The notes beneath the pieces are model-generated. The model did not search any database, was not told where the DNA came from, and worked only from the letters and a program-made list of their open reading frames with translations. From an uncultured Gemmiger sp. (lineage in GTDB: Bacteria; Bacillota; Clostridia; Oscillospirales; Ruminococcaceae), in assembly GCF_934561205.1 (NCBI RefSeq), contig NZ_CAKTFU010000005.1:110760-174759 (forward strand): a stretch of DNA of 64,000 nucleotides, in the 5' to 3' direction. Of the stretch, positions 43,758 to 52,315 are shown one piece after another (the first letter of the stretch is position 1; the number at the start of each line of letters is the position of its first letter). Made by a program: the position numbers and the translations under genes.

Positions 43758-44432
43758 TCAACTCCTTTGTGCACCGCGTTGGTTCAGTTTCTTCTCGCCC
43801 CACGCCTGCAGTCGGGTCAGCACTGTACAGAACAGCAGGTAAATCAGACCGACTTCTATATACAGTGCCAGCGGCTCATAGGTACGGGCTACGATGCGCT
43901 GGGTGGTCATAAACATTTCGGTCACGGTAATGTTGGCCGCCAGCGACGTATCCTTGACCATCGCAATCAACGAACTGGCCAACGTGGGAAACGCCGTGCG
44001 CAGTGCCTGCGGCAGGATAATGCGCCGAATGATTTGCAGGTAACTCATGCCCACGCACTGCCCGGCCTCCAGCTGTCCCTGCGGCACCGATTCCAGCGCG
44101 GCGCGAATCGTCTCCGCACAGTAGGCACCTTCATTGACAGAAAACACCAGCACTGCGGCCGGGAACGGCTCGATCAAAATCCCCACTCCGGGCAAGCCAT
44201 AGAACACCACAAATAACTGGACCAGAACCGGTGTGCCGCGGATGATCCAGATATACAGCCGAGCGAGTTTTTCCAACACGGGTACATGGGCAAACTGCAC
44301 AAGCGCCACCGTGACGGCAATGACAAGCGCAAATCCAAAGGATAAAATCGTCAGCGGAATGGTCACCGTCAAGCCCGGCAGCAAGATTGTTCCGAAAGAA
44401 TTTATCAAAATACGCAATAAGCGTTCCGTCAT
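43758..44432 (-). CDS. Amino-acid ABC importer permease (TcyB-like)
   Basis: 224 residues, about five helices, with the polar-amino-acid permease signature (YIWIIRGTPVLVQLF) and the coupling loop GMSYLQIIRRIILPQALR. AGGGGA precedes the ATG. First gene of the operon permease-ATPase-binding protein-MATE. Its own promoter is not clear in the 79 bases upstream, which also contain the previous terminator. Confidence 0.92.
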   Translation of the reverse strand: MTERLLRILINSFGTILLPGLTVTIPLTILSFGFALVIAVTVALVQFAHVPVLEKLARLYIWIIRGTPVLVQLFVVFYGLPGVGILIEPFPAAVLVFSVNEGAYCAETIRAALESVPQGQLEAGQCVGMSYLQIIRRIILPQALRTAFPTLASSLIAMVKDTSLAANITVTEMFMTTQRIVARTYEPLALYIEVGLIYLLFCTVLTRLQAWGEKKLNQRGAQRS

Positions 44433-44461
44433 GACTTTTCCCCTCTATAACGTGAATCGTC

Positions 44462-44504
44462 AAAAACGCACGGCTCGGCAAATGTCAAGCCATGCGTTTT
44501 TTTC
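44462..44504 (-). terminator. Terminator of the sugar-transferase gene
   Basis: An AACGCATGGCT / AGCCGTGCGTT stem (one G-U pair) is followed on the minus strand by T5. T7 on the other flank could also stop plus-strand transcripts. Confidence 0.75.
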
Positions 44505-44511
44505 GCAGTGT

Positions 44512-45963
44512 TTATTCGGCACCGCGCCGCGCAAAAACGACCCAGACCGTCTTGAACAGGATCCTGATGTCGCCCCAGAAGGTCCAGTTGTCAATATAGG
44601 TCGTATCGAGTTTTACGACCTCCTCAAAGTCCTCAATGCTGCTGCGGCCGCTGACCTGCCACAAGCCGGTAATACCGGGTTTCATGCTCAGTCGGCGCTT
44701 GTGGTGGCTCTCATACTGTTTGTACTCGTCCAACGTCGGCGGGCGGGTACCCACCAAGCTCATCGGGCCGCGCAGAACATCAAAAAACTGCGGCAATTCG
44801 TCAATACTTGTCTTGCGGATAAACTTCCCCACCTTGGTGATGCGCGGATCATCCTGCATTTTGAACATAAGGCCCGTCATCTCATTTTGGGCCATCAGCT
44901 CTTTTTTGCGTTCCTCTGCGTCCATATACATGCTGCGCAGCTTGTGGATGTAGAATTCGCGGCCGTTTAAGCCCACGCGCCGCTGCTTGAAGAATAGAGG
45001 TCCCGGGCTTTCGATCTTCAGCGGAATAGCCACAATTGCAATAATGGGGATACTGATGATGCAGCCTATTATACTGCCCACAATATCCAGTGCCCGCTTC
45101 AGTATCTGATCGGTCATGCTCAGTTCCACGGTTCCGATGGTCACCATATTGTGCCCGGCACACCGCCCCAACGTGCTGCTCAGGCGGGCGGCACTGGTCT
45201 CACTGCAGCAGTCTTTTTCCAAGCGGTTCAACGTAGGCAGGCTGAAATGCACCGTCAGGCCCATGCTCTCCATCTCCTCGAGGAACGGAACAAAGGAACT
45301 TCCGCTGTCCATCGGGATATCCACATACACCTCATCCAACGCCGTGCGGCGTAGCCAATCCATAAAACCTACATAGTTGGCAGCGATGGGAACCCCTGCG
45401 ATTTTCTGCCCGACTTCGTCGTCGGTCGCCTCAGGAATCGCCAGCCCCACAATGCGGTTGGACCAATCCTGATACAAATCCCGAATCATATTCTCCGCAT
45501 GGTCGGCGGTTGTAATGACCCCCACCAGACTTTGCAGTCCACGCATTTTGTAGGTGTTTTTCAGAATCTCTTTCAGCGCAATATGGCTGGCTGTCATCAA
45601 AAAGACGTTGATGATCGGCACCAAAAGCAAAAAGTAACGGGATTCCAGCATGGCTGCCTTGGTCAGGGCAAGCCCCGCAGAGTTGATCAATCCCAGCAAA
45701 AGGTTGAACTTTACGGCTCTGGCAAACTCGTGTCTCTTGTTGCGTTTGACAATGTCCTCCCGCTGGTCAAACAGAAGAAAGGTGCAGATATAGGCCAGCG
45801 TCAGCAGCAGCATCGCCCACAGAAAATCATTGTACTCATACTGTGGCATTTTTCTCAGCATACCGTCAATGATGACCCAGGCAATACCGATACTGAAAAT
45901 CAGCGCAATGAGATCCGCAAAGAAAACGCCGATATATTGGATTTTTTCTCTCTTATTGTTCAT
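44512..45963 (-). CDS. Polyprenyl-phosphate sugar-1-phosphate transferase (initiating exopolysaccharide transferase)
   Basis: 483 residues from the ATG at 45963 (GGTGAGG upstream). Four N-terminal helices and a nucleotide-binding-like middle domain (CoA-binding-like, VGVITTADHAENMI) precede the catalytic domain: KRALDIVGS, the PLFFKQRRVG and KLRSM motifs, KTSIDELPQFF and LWQVSGRS. It transfers a sugar phosphate from UDP-sugar to undecaprenyl phosphate, the first step of exopolysaccharide synthesis. It is divergent from a polymerase-like gene. Confidence 0.93.
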   Translation of the reverse strand: MNNKREKIQYIGVFFADLIALIFSIGIAWVIIDGMLRKMPQYEYNDFLWAMLLLTLAYICTFLLFDQREDIVKRNKRHEFARAVKFNLLLGLINSAGLALTKAAMLESRYFLLLVPIINVFLMTASHIALKEILKNTYKMRGLQSLVGVITTADHAENMIRDLYQDWSNRIVGLAIPEATDDEVGQKIAGVPIAANYVGFMDWLRRTALDEVYVDIPMDSGSSFVPFLEEMESMGLTVHFSLPTLNRLEKDCCSETSAARLSSTLGRCAGHNMVTIGTVELSMTDQILKRALDIVGSIIGCIISIPIIAIVAIPLKIESPGPLFFKQRRVGLNGREFYIHKLRSMYMDAEERKKELMAQNEMTGLMFKMQDDPRITKVGKFIRKTSIDELPQFFDVLRGPMSLVGTRPPTLDEYKQYESHHKRRLSMKPGITGLWQVSGRSSIEDFEEVVKLDTTYIDNWTFWGDIRILFKTVWVVFARRGAE

Positions 45964-46023
45964 ATTCCTCACCTTGTGTACAAGGTCTGTACACAATACC
46001 CCAATGTATTAATGGATTCTATG

Positions 46024-46052
46024 ATTCTATCACAATTCCGCCTTTTTTTCAA
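46024..46052 (-). promoter_or_regulatory. Promoter of the sugar-transferase gene
   Basis: Minus-strand TTGAAA (46047-46052), 17 bp, TAGAAT (46024-46029). Confidence 0.7.
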
Positions 46053-46088
46053 GTTAAGATTTTGTTACAGTTTATTGCCCGCCGTCAC

Positions 46089-46117
46089 TTGCCAAATTGC
46101 CCTCGGCCCGTTATAAT
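46089..46117 (+). promoter_or_regulatory. Promoter of the Wzy-like gene
   Basis: TTGCCA (46089-46094), 17 bp, TATAAT (46112-46117). The -10 overlaps an in-frame ATG at 46117, which therefore cannot be the translation start. Confidence 0.78.
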
Positions 46118-46152
46118 TGACAGTATACAAAGGGATTCGGGAGGTTTTGACA

Positions 46153-47460
46153 ATGTTCCTTTTTGCCAATCTTTTGCTGCTGGCCTTGTTTGCCGGCGGT
46201 GTATGCAGCCTGCTGCCGGTTCTGCGCAGGCGGCTCACGCTGCATGACTGGTGGGAGCAGGAGTTTTTCCTGTTTTGTTCCCACTTTTCGGCACAGCGCC
46301 AAAAAATCGGTCGTTGTTCCTTTTTTCTGGGCCTTGCCATTTACGAATTTATCGTCACCTTCTGTTACAGCAATGCCTATTTGACCTGGCCGTCACTGAA
46401 CCCTGCCCTGGCGAATATTCTGTATGCGGTCATAGCCCTCTGCTTTTCCGTCAAGATCCTTCTGGGCACAAAATACAGCGGAAAAAGCTTACTGTTTGCA
46501 GGTTTACTGTATTTCATTGCCCGCTGGGTGTTTTTTAACGGCCAGAACATCTGGTGGATCTGGCTTTGTGCAGCGCTTTTGGCAGCAAAGGATGTGGACA
46601 TCTGTCACAGCATGAAGCCTTTTTTACTGGTGGGTATTTCCTGCGTCCTCTGCACCGCTGTTTTATCTTTCGCCGGGATCATTCCGATTACACCTGATCT
46701 CAGCAACCGCGGCTGCCACCCCTTCTGCTACGGCCAACACAACACCTTCGGCGGTATTCTTCTGGGCCTCGCCCTAGCCTGGGTCATCATGCGCGGCAAG
46801 CGTCTGCGGTATTATGATGCATTGAGTCTTGGCGTTCTCGGATCCTTTGTTTTATTCTACATTCGCTCTCGTTCTGCCGGTATTTCTATTCTCCTTCTGG
46901 CTGTCTTTGTGCTGATTTCCGTGTTGCTTTTCTCCCGCAACTGCCTGCGCGGCAGCAGGATCGTTTCCGCGCTGTCGGCTGCCACACTGCCGCTTACTGT
47001 TTTCCTCAGTTTCGGACTTTCCTTTCTTTTTAATTATATGGACGACCCCGATTTCCCGCAGAGTATTCTTACCTTTGTAGGCAGGCTGGATAGTCTGTTC
47101 ACCGGGCGTCTTTGGCTTGCTTTTATGGCTATGCAAACCTACCCCGTAAAAATTGCCGGCTATCTTCTGACCGGCGATTTCCCCTACATTGACAACCTTT
47201 ATGTGTTTCTTTTCTACTCGGTCGGCCCCATCATGTTCCTTCTGGTGTGCGCGTTGGCCACCTACGCCCTGTACCGCTATGCGCGCATGGGAAACTGGGT
47301 GGCTTTGAGTTGTCTGTTGGTTTTGGTTGCCTACGGCTTTATGGAAAACCAGGTATTGCACCTGACCTCCGCCCCCGCCGATCTGCTTCTTACCGGCGTC
47401 ATTTTTGCCCTGCCGTATGACCGATGGAACCACGACCCCGATAACTCTGAACCGATATAA
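46153..47460 (+). CDS. O-antigen polymerase-like (Wzy) membrane protein
   Basis: 435 residues from the ATG at 46153, after GGGAGG. About 11-12 helices with a large loop near residues 295-330 and the mid-protein HNTFGGILLG, YIRSRSAGI segments typical of Wzy/WaaL-type polymerases or ligases. It lies back-to-back with the initiating transferase, so the two probably belong to one exopolysaccharide pathway. Which repeat unit it joins is not known. Confidence 0.75.
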   Translation: MFLFANLLLLALFAGGVCSLLPVLRRRLTLHDWWEQEFFLFCSHFSAQRQKIGRCSFFLGLAIYEFIVTFCYSNAYLTWPSLNPALANILYAVIALCFSVKILLGTKYSGKSLLFAGLLYFIARWVFFNGQNIWWIWLCAALLAAKDVDICHSMKPFLLVGISCVLCTAVLSFAGIIPITPDLSNRGCHPFCYGQHNTFGGILLGLALAWVIMRGKRLRYYDALSLGVLGSFVLFYIRSRSAGISILLLAVFVLISVLLFSRNCLRGSRIVSALSAATLPLTVFLSFGLSFLFNYMDDPDFPQSILTFVGRLDSLFTGRLWLAFMAMQTYPVKIAGYLLTGDFPYIDNLYVFLFYSVGPIMFLLVCALATYALYRYARMGNWVALSCLLVLVAYGFMENQVLHLTSAPADLLLTGVIFALPYDRWNHDPDNSEPI

Positions 47461-47475
47461 CTTTTATTGCACAAC

Positions 47476-47531
47476 AAAGTCACCTCCTGTGAAATCCGTT
47501 TTCGGATACCACAGAAGGTGACTTTCTTTTT
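47476..47531. terminator. Bidirectional terminator
   Basis: AAAGTCACCT(CC)TGTG pairs with CACAGAAGGTGACTTT around a ~20-base centre holding a second small hairpin. It lies between the convergent Wzy-like and DUF4340 genes. Confidence 0.82.
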
Positions 47532-47533
47532 TC

Positions 47534-48865
47534 TTATTCCAGCCCCAGTGTGATGGCCTTGACCGCCTCGGTCAGGGTCACTACATTGCTGCGGGCCTCA
47601 AAGCCAAGGGTAACGCCGTTTAGTGTGACAAGGCAATTTTCTCCGTCATACTGTTGAATTGTCACGGCCAGCTCCGGATGTTCTTTATTATCCAGCGTTA
47701 CGGTGAAAGCCAGTTCCTGTTTTTTGTCGGTTGTTTCGCTGTTGTATTCGGTGATCTTCAGCCCATCCACCGCCTGTTTCACGGCATCGAAATCCACCTC
47801 GTCACCGTTAATGGTAAAGGTATTTCCCTTATGCTCGACCGTGTAGTCAGTATCGTCCACCGTGAATGTCATGCTCTTGACCGTGTCCCAATCTAGAGAC
47901 AGTGCCTCGTCGGGGCGCAGCGCGTTGGCGTCGGTAGCGGTCAGGTCGTTGTACGCATCCTCGGTCAGCTTAAAAATAATTTTGCTGTCGTTCATGCGGG
48001 CATAGCAGGTATCACCCTTTTTCCCTAAGGCCAGCGCAAAGCTGCCGTCGGTCTTATCCTGCGTGTACTGCACGGTGTAGGTCACAGTCGGGGTGTCGAG
48101 CCCGTAATCGGCAAGGTTTTCCTGCGAGGCTTGGTAGGTGGCGTAATCACTGTAAGGCAGCGCTGCCAAGTCGCTGAGAAAACCTTCGATTTTCTGGGTC
48201 GACAGCGCTGTATAGTTTTCGCCGTCTACCGCGTAATAATCGTAGGTGTCGGTGTACAGCGGGGCTGCGTCCGGCAGATACTGCGCGGTGAATGTTGTTT
48301 CCCCGGTTGCCGTGATGCCGGTGATGGTATCATACGCCGGCACACTGTCAGCGCACAGGTACGCATCACGGTCGGTGGAAAGAGCCCCTGCCACATCGTC
48401 CGCAATCAGGTAGACCGTACCATCCCCCAAGGTCACATACCGCTTGCTGTCCATCGTCGAGAAGTTGCCGAATTTCACCACCGTGTCACCCTCGGTTGTT
48501 GTCAACGTAACAGTGACCTCCGGCGCATCCAGCCCGTACTGGCTGTAATCCTGAACATCGCTGATTTCAAACCCGGCGTTTAAGGGGGCGAACCGCTGCA
48601 AAAGCTCCTGCAGCTTTTCCTGATCCACGGGAAACGCTGCGTCATCGCTCTGCTGCCAGGTATCGTCGGTTTTTTCATAGGTCAGCGTTTTTCCGCCGGA
48701 TGTCCAGCTGATTTTGGTCACGCTGTCGGCGTTCAGGTCCACAATATCCTTATCGATCGTCGCTATTTTGTCGATGTGTTTCTGTACCCCGGCCGCCAGC
48801 AAAATTGCCAGGCAAAGGCCGAGCAGCACGGCCAGCAGAATCAGAAGATTTTTTTGTCGTTTCAT
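47534..48865 (-). CDS. DUF4340 membrane-anchored protein
   Basis: 443 residues. One N-terminal anchor helix (LLILLAVLLGLCLAILLAAG) precedes repeated DUF4340 beta units, each with a YSQYGLD or LADYGLD type motif and TVTLTTTEGD strands. It is the last gene of the Gld-like ABC operon and overlaps the GldG-like stop by four bases. These proteins accompany GldG-like components in many bacteria; the exported material is unknown. Confidence 0.85.
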   Translation of the reverse strand: MKRQKNLLILLAVLLGLCLAILLAAGVQKHIDKIATIDKDIVDLNADSVTKISWTSGGKTLTYEKTDDTWQQSDDAAFPVDQEKLQELLQRFAPLNAGFEISDVQDYSQYGLDAPEVTVTLTTTEGDTVVKFGNFSTMDSKRYVTLGDGTVYLIADDVAGALSTDRDAYLCADSVPAYDTITGITATGETTFTAQYLPDAAPLYTDTYDYYAVDGENYTALSTQKIEGFLSDLAALPYSDYATYQASQENLADYGLDTPTVTYTVQYTQDKTDGSFALALGKKGDTCYARMNDSKIIFKLTEDAYNDLTATDANALRPDEALSLDWDTVKSMTFTVDDTDYTVEHKGNTFTINGDEVDFDAVKQAVDGLKITEYNSETTDKKQELAFTVTLDNKEHPELAVTIQQYDGENCLVTLNGVTLGFEARSNVVTLTEAVKAITLGLE

Positions 48866-50316
48866 GTCGTTTTCCTCCTGCGCAGGACCTCGTCAATGCC
48901 CAGCAGCAGAACTCCCAGCGGGATAATGCCGATCAGGCAGACCTTCAGCCAGGCGGCCGCCCCCGAACTGATGGTCAGGTAGGTATTGTTCAGGGATTTG
49001 CTGCGGATGGATACGGCATCGTTTTTGCCGATCATCCAGGACAGGCTGTTCATAACAAGATCCATATTGGCACCCGATGAGTAAGAATTGTAGGTGTCCT
49101 CCAGCAGATAGTCGCTGGCCACCCACACCATCTTGCCGTCGGCCTCATTTTGTACCGAAACCGCCAGTGTGTAGGGCCCGTCGGTATCGCCATCTTCTTT
49201 TTCGTAGGTCGTCATTGCGTAGCCTGCCTTTTTGGCAAAGGATTCCGCCGAGGTCGTCAGCAGCGCCGTAGCCTGACTCCCGCTGACGGTCAGCCCCTGT
49301 GCAATCGGCACGATTACATGGTAGGCACCCTCGGCCAAGGGGTCGGTAATTTCAGAGGAGGCAATATCCGGCATCAGCACATAGGGCGCACTGAAGGCAT
49401 AGTGCTCGCGGTCGTTGTCAACGACCACGCCCTCGGCGACAGTCACGCCGTAATCCTGCAAGAGCGTTTTCAGGTTGGTCAGCTCCGTTTCTTTCTGCGG
49501 GCCCGAAAACACCATCAGCTTGCCGCCGCTTTGCAGGTAGTCCCGCAAAATGCTCAGCTCCTCCTCGGAAATATCGCCGGTGGGGGCGTTGATGAGCAAC
49601 GTGTCGCACTCCTCAGGGATGGAATCCACATTCAGCAGAGAGAAATCCTCTGTCAGTTCATAGTTGCTGCGAGTAAGCTGGCTGCGGAAATTGTCCGACA
49701 GCGGCTGCTCGCCGTGACCGCTGAGCAGATACACCTGCGGCAGATCCTCGCTGACAACATAGTCGATGGCCGATGTGATCTGCCCCTCCCCGTCAAAGCT
49801 CTGGGATACCGAGCCGGTGGTGTAGTAGGTGCTGCTGTCTACCTTATATATATCGGTATACGGAATGTAACGGCTCTTGTCTCCGCATTCTACCACAAGG
49901 GAGTTGTTGGTGACGGTTTCGTCGGTGTACTGTTGGGCAAAAGTCGGGTAGACATCGGGATCCTTCTTGGTGACGGTAATATGGTCGGAAAGATCCTGAT
50001 ACCGATCCAGCAGCTTGTCCAGCACGGTGTTCTCCTTACCTGCCTGTACGATCCAGTAGATGTTGACATCCTTGGTCAGATTGGTAGCCACCACCTTGGT
50101 GTCCGCCGTCAGAGAGTACAGCTGCGCCGCAGAGATGTCCAGCTGGGTATACCGGGTGGGCAGCACCCCTGCCAGCACGTTGACCGCTACCAGAATCGCC
50201 AGCACGACCACACCCAGCACAAAGCTGTATCCGCCGACCTTAGCGGTGCGGGTGCTCAGTGCCTGTTTATTTCGGGCGGTCATCTGCCGCCATTTTTGTG
50301 TAAACTTGTCTTTCAT
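48862..50316 (-). CDS. GldG-family ABC-associated protein
   Basis: 484 residues, with an N-terminal helix (~30-50) and a C-terminal helix (~455-475) enclosing a large extracytoplasmic IFT52/GldG-like domain (DLPQVYLLSGHGEQPL, DTLLINAPTGDIS, LSILRDYLQSGGKL). Starts overlapping the permease stop by four bases. In Bacteroidetes GldG works with GldA/GldF in gliding; here no gliding genes are visible. Confidence 0.88.
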   Translation of the reverse strand: MKDKFTQKWRQMTARNKQALSTRTAKVGGYSFVLGVVVLAILVAVNVLAGVLPTRYTQLDISAAQLYSLTADTKVVATNLTKDVNIYWIVQAGKENTVLDKLLDRYQDLSDHITVTKKDPDVYPTFAQQYTDETVTNNSLVVECGDKSRYIPYTDIYKVDSSTYYTTGSVSQSFDGEGQITSAIDYVVSEDLPQVYLLSGHGEQPLSDNFRSQLTRSNYELTEDFSLLNVDSIPEECDTLLINAPTGDISEEELSILRDYLQSGGKLMVFSGPQKETELTNLKTLLQDYGVTVAEGVVVDNDREHYAFSAPYVLMPDIASSEITDPLAEGAYHVIVPIAQGLTVSGSQATALLTTSAESFAKKAGYAMTTYEKEDGDTDGPYTLAVSVQNEADGKMVWVASDYLLEDTYNSYSSGANMDLVMNSLSWMIGKNDAVSIRSKSLNNTYLTISSGAAAWLKVCLIGIIPLGVLLLGIDEVLRRRKTT

Positions 50317-51176
50317 CCGTTATACCTCTTTTTCTCCCACACCTGCACGCAGAGGAACAGGAAAAACACAGCAATGCTGACATAGTACACAATGCCGGTG
50401 ACGTCAAACACACCGTTCACAAAGGTGTACAATCGTTCAAAGGGGGACAGCTTTTGCATCAGGTCAGGCAAAAGGCTTGTCAGTGCCTCCGGTTTGACAA
50501 ACCATGCCGCTGCCAGCGCTGCCGCACCTGCCGCAAAGACCCCCAGCCCGACAATATCGGAGTTGGTCAGTTTGCGCACCAAAAGCCCCAGCAGCGCGGC
50601 CAGAACGACCAGCACAACTATGTTGAACGCCTTGGAGGAAATGTAGTTGGCCAGCGAGGCACTGTAATACAAAAACAGCATGACCACCACGCCGATGCCC
50701 GCCGCCATCCCCTGGGATTCCGTCAACGAGGAGATAAACATACCGATGGCGATCAGCGCCAGCCCCAGACAGATAAAAGCAAACAACGCTCCGTAGGAAG
50801 TGGGCAGATACACATCGCCATAAAACGAAAAGATAAAGGGGTAAACACACGCCACCAGCATAGGCAGCACAAAAACAATCGCCATAGCGAAATATTTACC
50901 CAATACAATATCGGTGGAGGTGATGGGCAGCAGCGAAAGCAGCTGGTCGGTCTTTTGCTTTTTCTCCTCTGCCACAACACGCATCGTCAGCACCGGCACC
51001 AGCCCCACAAAGGCAATGCTGAAGGTGCCCAACGCATACTCAAAGTTTGCCATGGCGCTGTTGATGTTATACAGCATCGCGCCGATGCCGATAAATTCCA
51101 GCAAAAACGCTGCAAACACATAGGCCATCAGCCCGTGATAATACAGCGAAAGTTCATGCTTAAATACCGCTTTCAT
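50313..51176 (-). CDS. ABC-2 permease, GldF-like
   Basis: 287 residues from the ATG at 51176 behind AAGGAGG. Six helices of the ABC-2 type; the cytosolic loop VVAEEKKQKTDQLLSLLPIT matches the coupling helix of GldF/NosY-type permeases. Its start overlaps the ATPase stop by 17 bases. Confidence 0.9.
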   Translation of the reverse strand: MKAVFKHELSLYYHGLMAYVFAAFLLEFIGIGAMLYNINSAMANFEYALGTFSIAFVGLVPVLTMRVVAEEKKQKTDQLLSLLPITSTDIVLGKYFAMAIVFVLPMLVACVYPFIFSFYGDVYLPTSYGALFAFICLGLALIAIGMFISSLTESQGMAAGIGVVVMLFLYYSASLANYISSKAFNIVVLVVLAALLGLLVRKLTNSDIVGLGVFAAGAAALAAAWFVKPEALTSLLPDLMQKLSPFERLYTFVNGVFDVTGIVYYVSIAVFFLFLCVQVWEKKRYNG

Positions 51177-52140
51177 GCTCGACGTCCTCCTTTTCCGGCA
51201 GGGTCGGCTCACTCTCGGTAAGCTCGATAAAGATATTCTCCAGGTCCGCCTTCTGCGGCGTCATCTGCAAAAGCGGGATTTCGGCCTTGGCAAAGGCAAA
51301 GAAGATCTCAGCGGCAGCATGGTTCAGTTCGCCGTTCACCGTCAGTTCAGCGCGGCAGGTATCGTTTTCGCCCTTGGAAAATTTTGTCTGCGCCACGACG
51401 GGCACCGATGCCAAAATTTCCGCCATCTTTTCCTGTGTACAGGGGGCGCACAGGCTCAGCTTATTGCTGTTGGCAAGCGTTTTTTCAAGGTTTTGCGGTG
51501 TGTCAAAGGCCACCAGTTTGCCGTGGGCGATGATCAGAACGCTCTCGCAGATGGCCTGTACTTCGCTTAAAATGTGGGAGCTTAAAATTACGGTGTGCTT
51601 TTGACCCAGCTCACGGATCAGGTCGCGAATCTCTATGATCTGCAGCGGGTCAAGTCCGACGGTCGGCTCGTCCAAAATGATATACTGCGGGTTACCCAGC
51701 AATGCCTGTGCAATGCCGACACGCTGGCGATATCCCTTGGAGAGGTTGCGAATCAGCCGATGGGTCATATCGGTCAGGCGGGTCTCCTCGATCACGCGTG
51801 CCACCTCCTGCGGGATCTGCTTGGTCGGCACGCCCTTAGCCTCCGCCACAAAGCTCAGGTACTCCGCAGGCGTCTGCTCAGTATACAGGGGCGGGATTTC
51901 CGGCAGGTAGCCCACCAGCTTTTTGGCGTCCCTGGCATCCTCAAAGATATCGCAGCCATCGATGGTGACAGTGCCTGCCGTTGCGGCAAGGCAGCCGGTC
52001 ATGATGTTCATTGTGGTGGATTTTCCCGCACCGTTCGGCCCCAAAAAGCCGTAGATATGTCCGTTTTCCAGCGTGAAGGATATATCGTCCACCGCAGTGA
52101 AATCCCCGTATTTTTTGCTCAAGTGCTCCACTGTGATCAT
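51160..52140 (-). CDS. ABC ATPase, GldA/CcmA type
   Basis: 326 residues from the ATG at 52140 (TAGGAGG upstream). Walker A GPNGAGKS, signature LSKGYRQR, Walker B YIILDEPTVGLD and HILSEV H-loop are intact; a ~100-residue C-terminal regulatory tail follows. First gene of a four-gene operon: ATPase, permease, GldG-like, DUF4340, each overlapping the next. Confidence 0.93.
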   Translation of the reverse strand: MITVEHLSKKYGDFTAVDDISFTLENGHIYGFLGPNGAGKSTTMNIMTGCLAATAGTVTIDGCDIFEDARDAKKLVGYLPEIPPLYTEQTPAEYLSFVAEAKGVPTKQIPQEVARVIEETRLTDMTHRLIRNLSKGYRQRVGIAQALLGNPQYIILDEPTVGLDPLQIIEIRDLIRELGQKHTVILSSHILSEVQAICESVLIIAHGKLVAFDTPQNLEKTLANSNKLSLCAPCTQEKMAEILASVPVVAQTKFSKGENDTCRAELTVNGELNHAAAEIFFAFAKAEIPLLQMTPQKADLENIFIELTESEPTLPEKEDVEHESGI

Positions 52141-52243
52141 ATACGCACCTCCTAAAATTTCCATTTAACAATAGCACGCAATTCTGAAAAACGTTTGATG
52201 AACCTGTGATTGAAATGTGACAGACCCGTTAAAGAAACGTGAA

Positions 52244-52285
52244 ACGCCAAACCGGCAGCCCCTTGCGGAGCTGCCGGTTTGGCGT
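52244..52285 (-). terminator. Terminator of the fruRKA operon
   Basis: A perfect 16-bp stem (52244-52259 with 52270-52285), very GC-rich; it separates the fructose operon from the Gld-like operon downstream. Confidence 0.85.
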
Positions 52286-52315
52286 TGTATGGAAATATTG
52301 GAGAGAATGACGATC

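Noticed and set aside
46117..46152. Upstream ATG for the Wzy-like gene
   Set aside because: The ATG begins inside the -10 box; the ATG at 46153 has GGGAGG in front.
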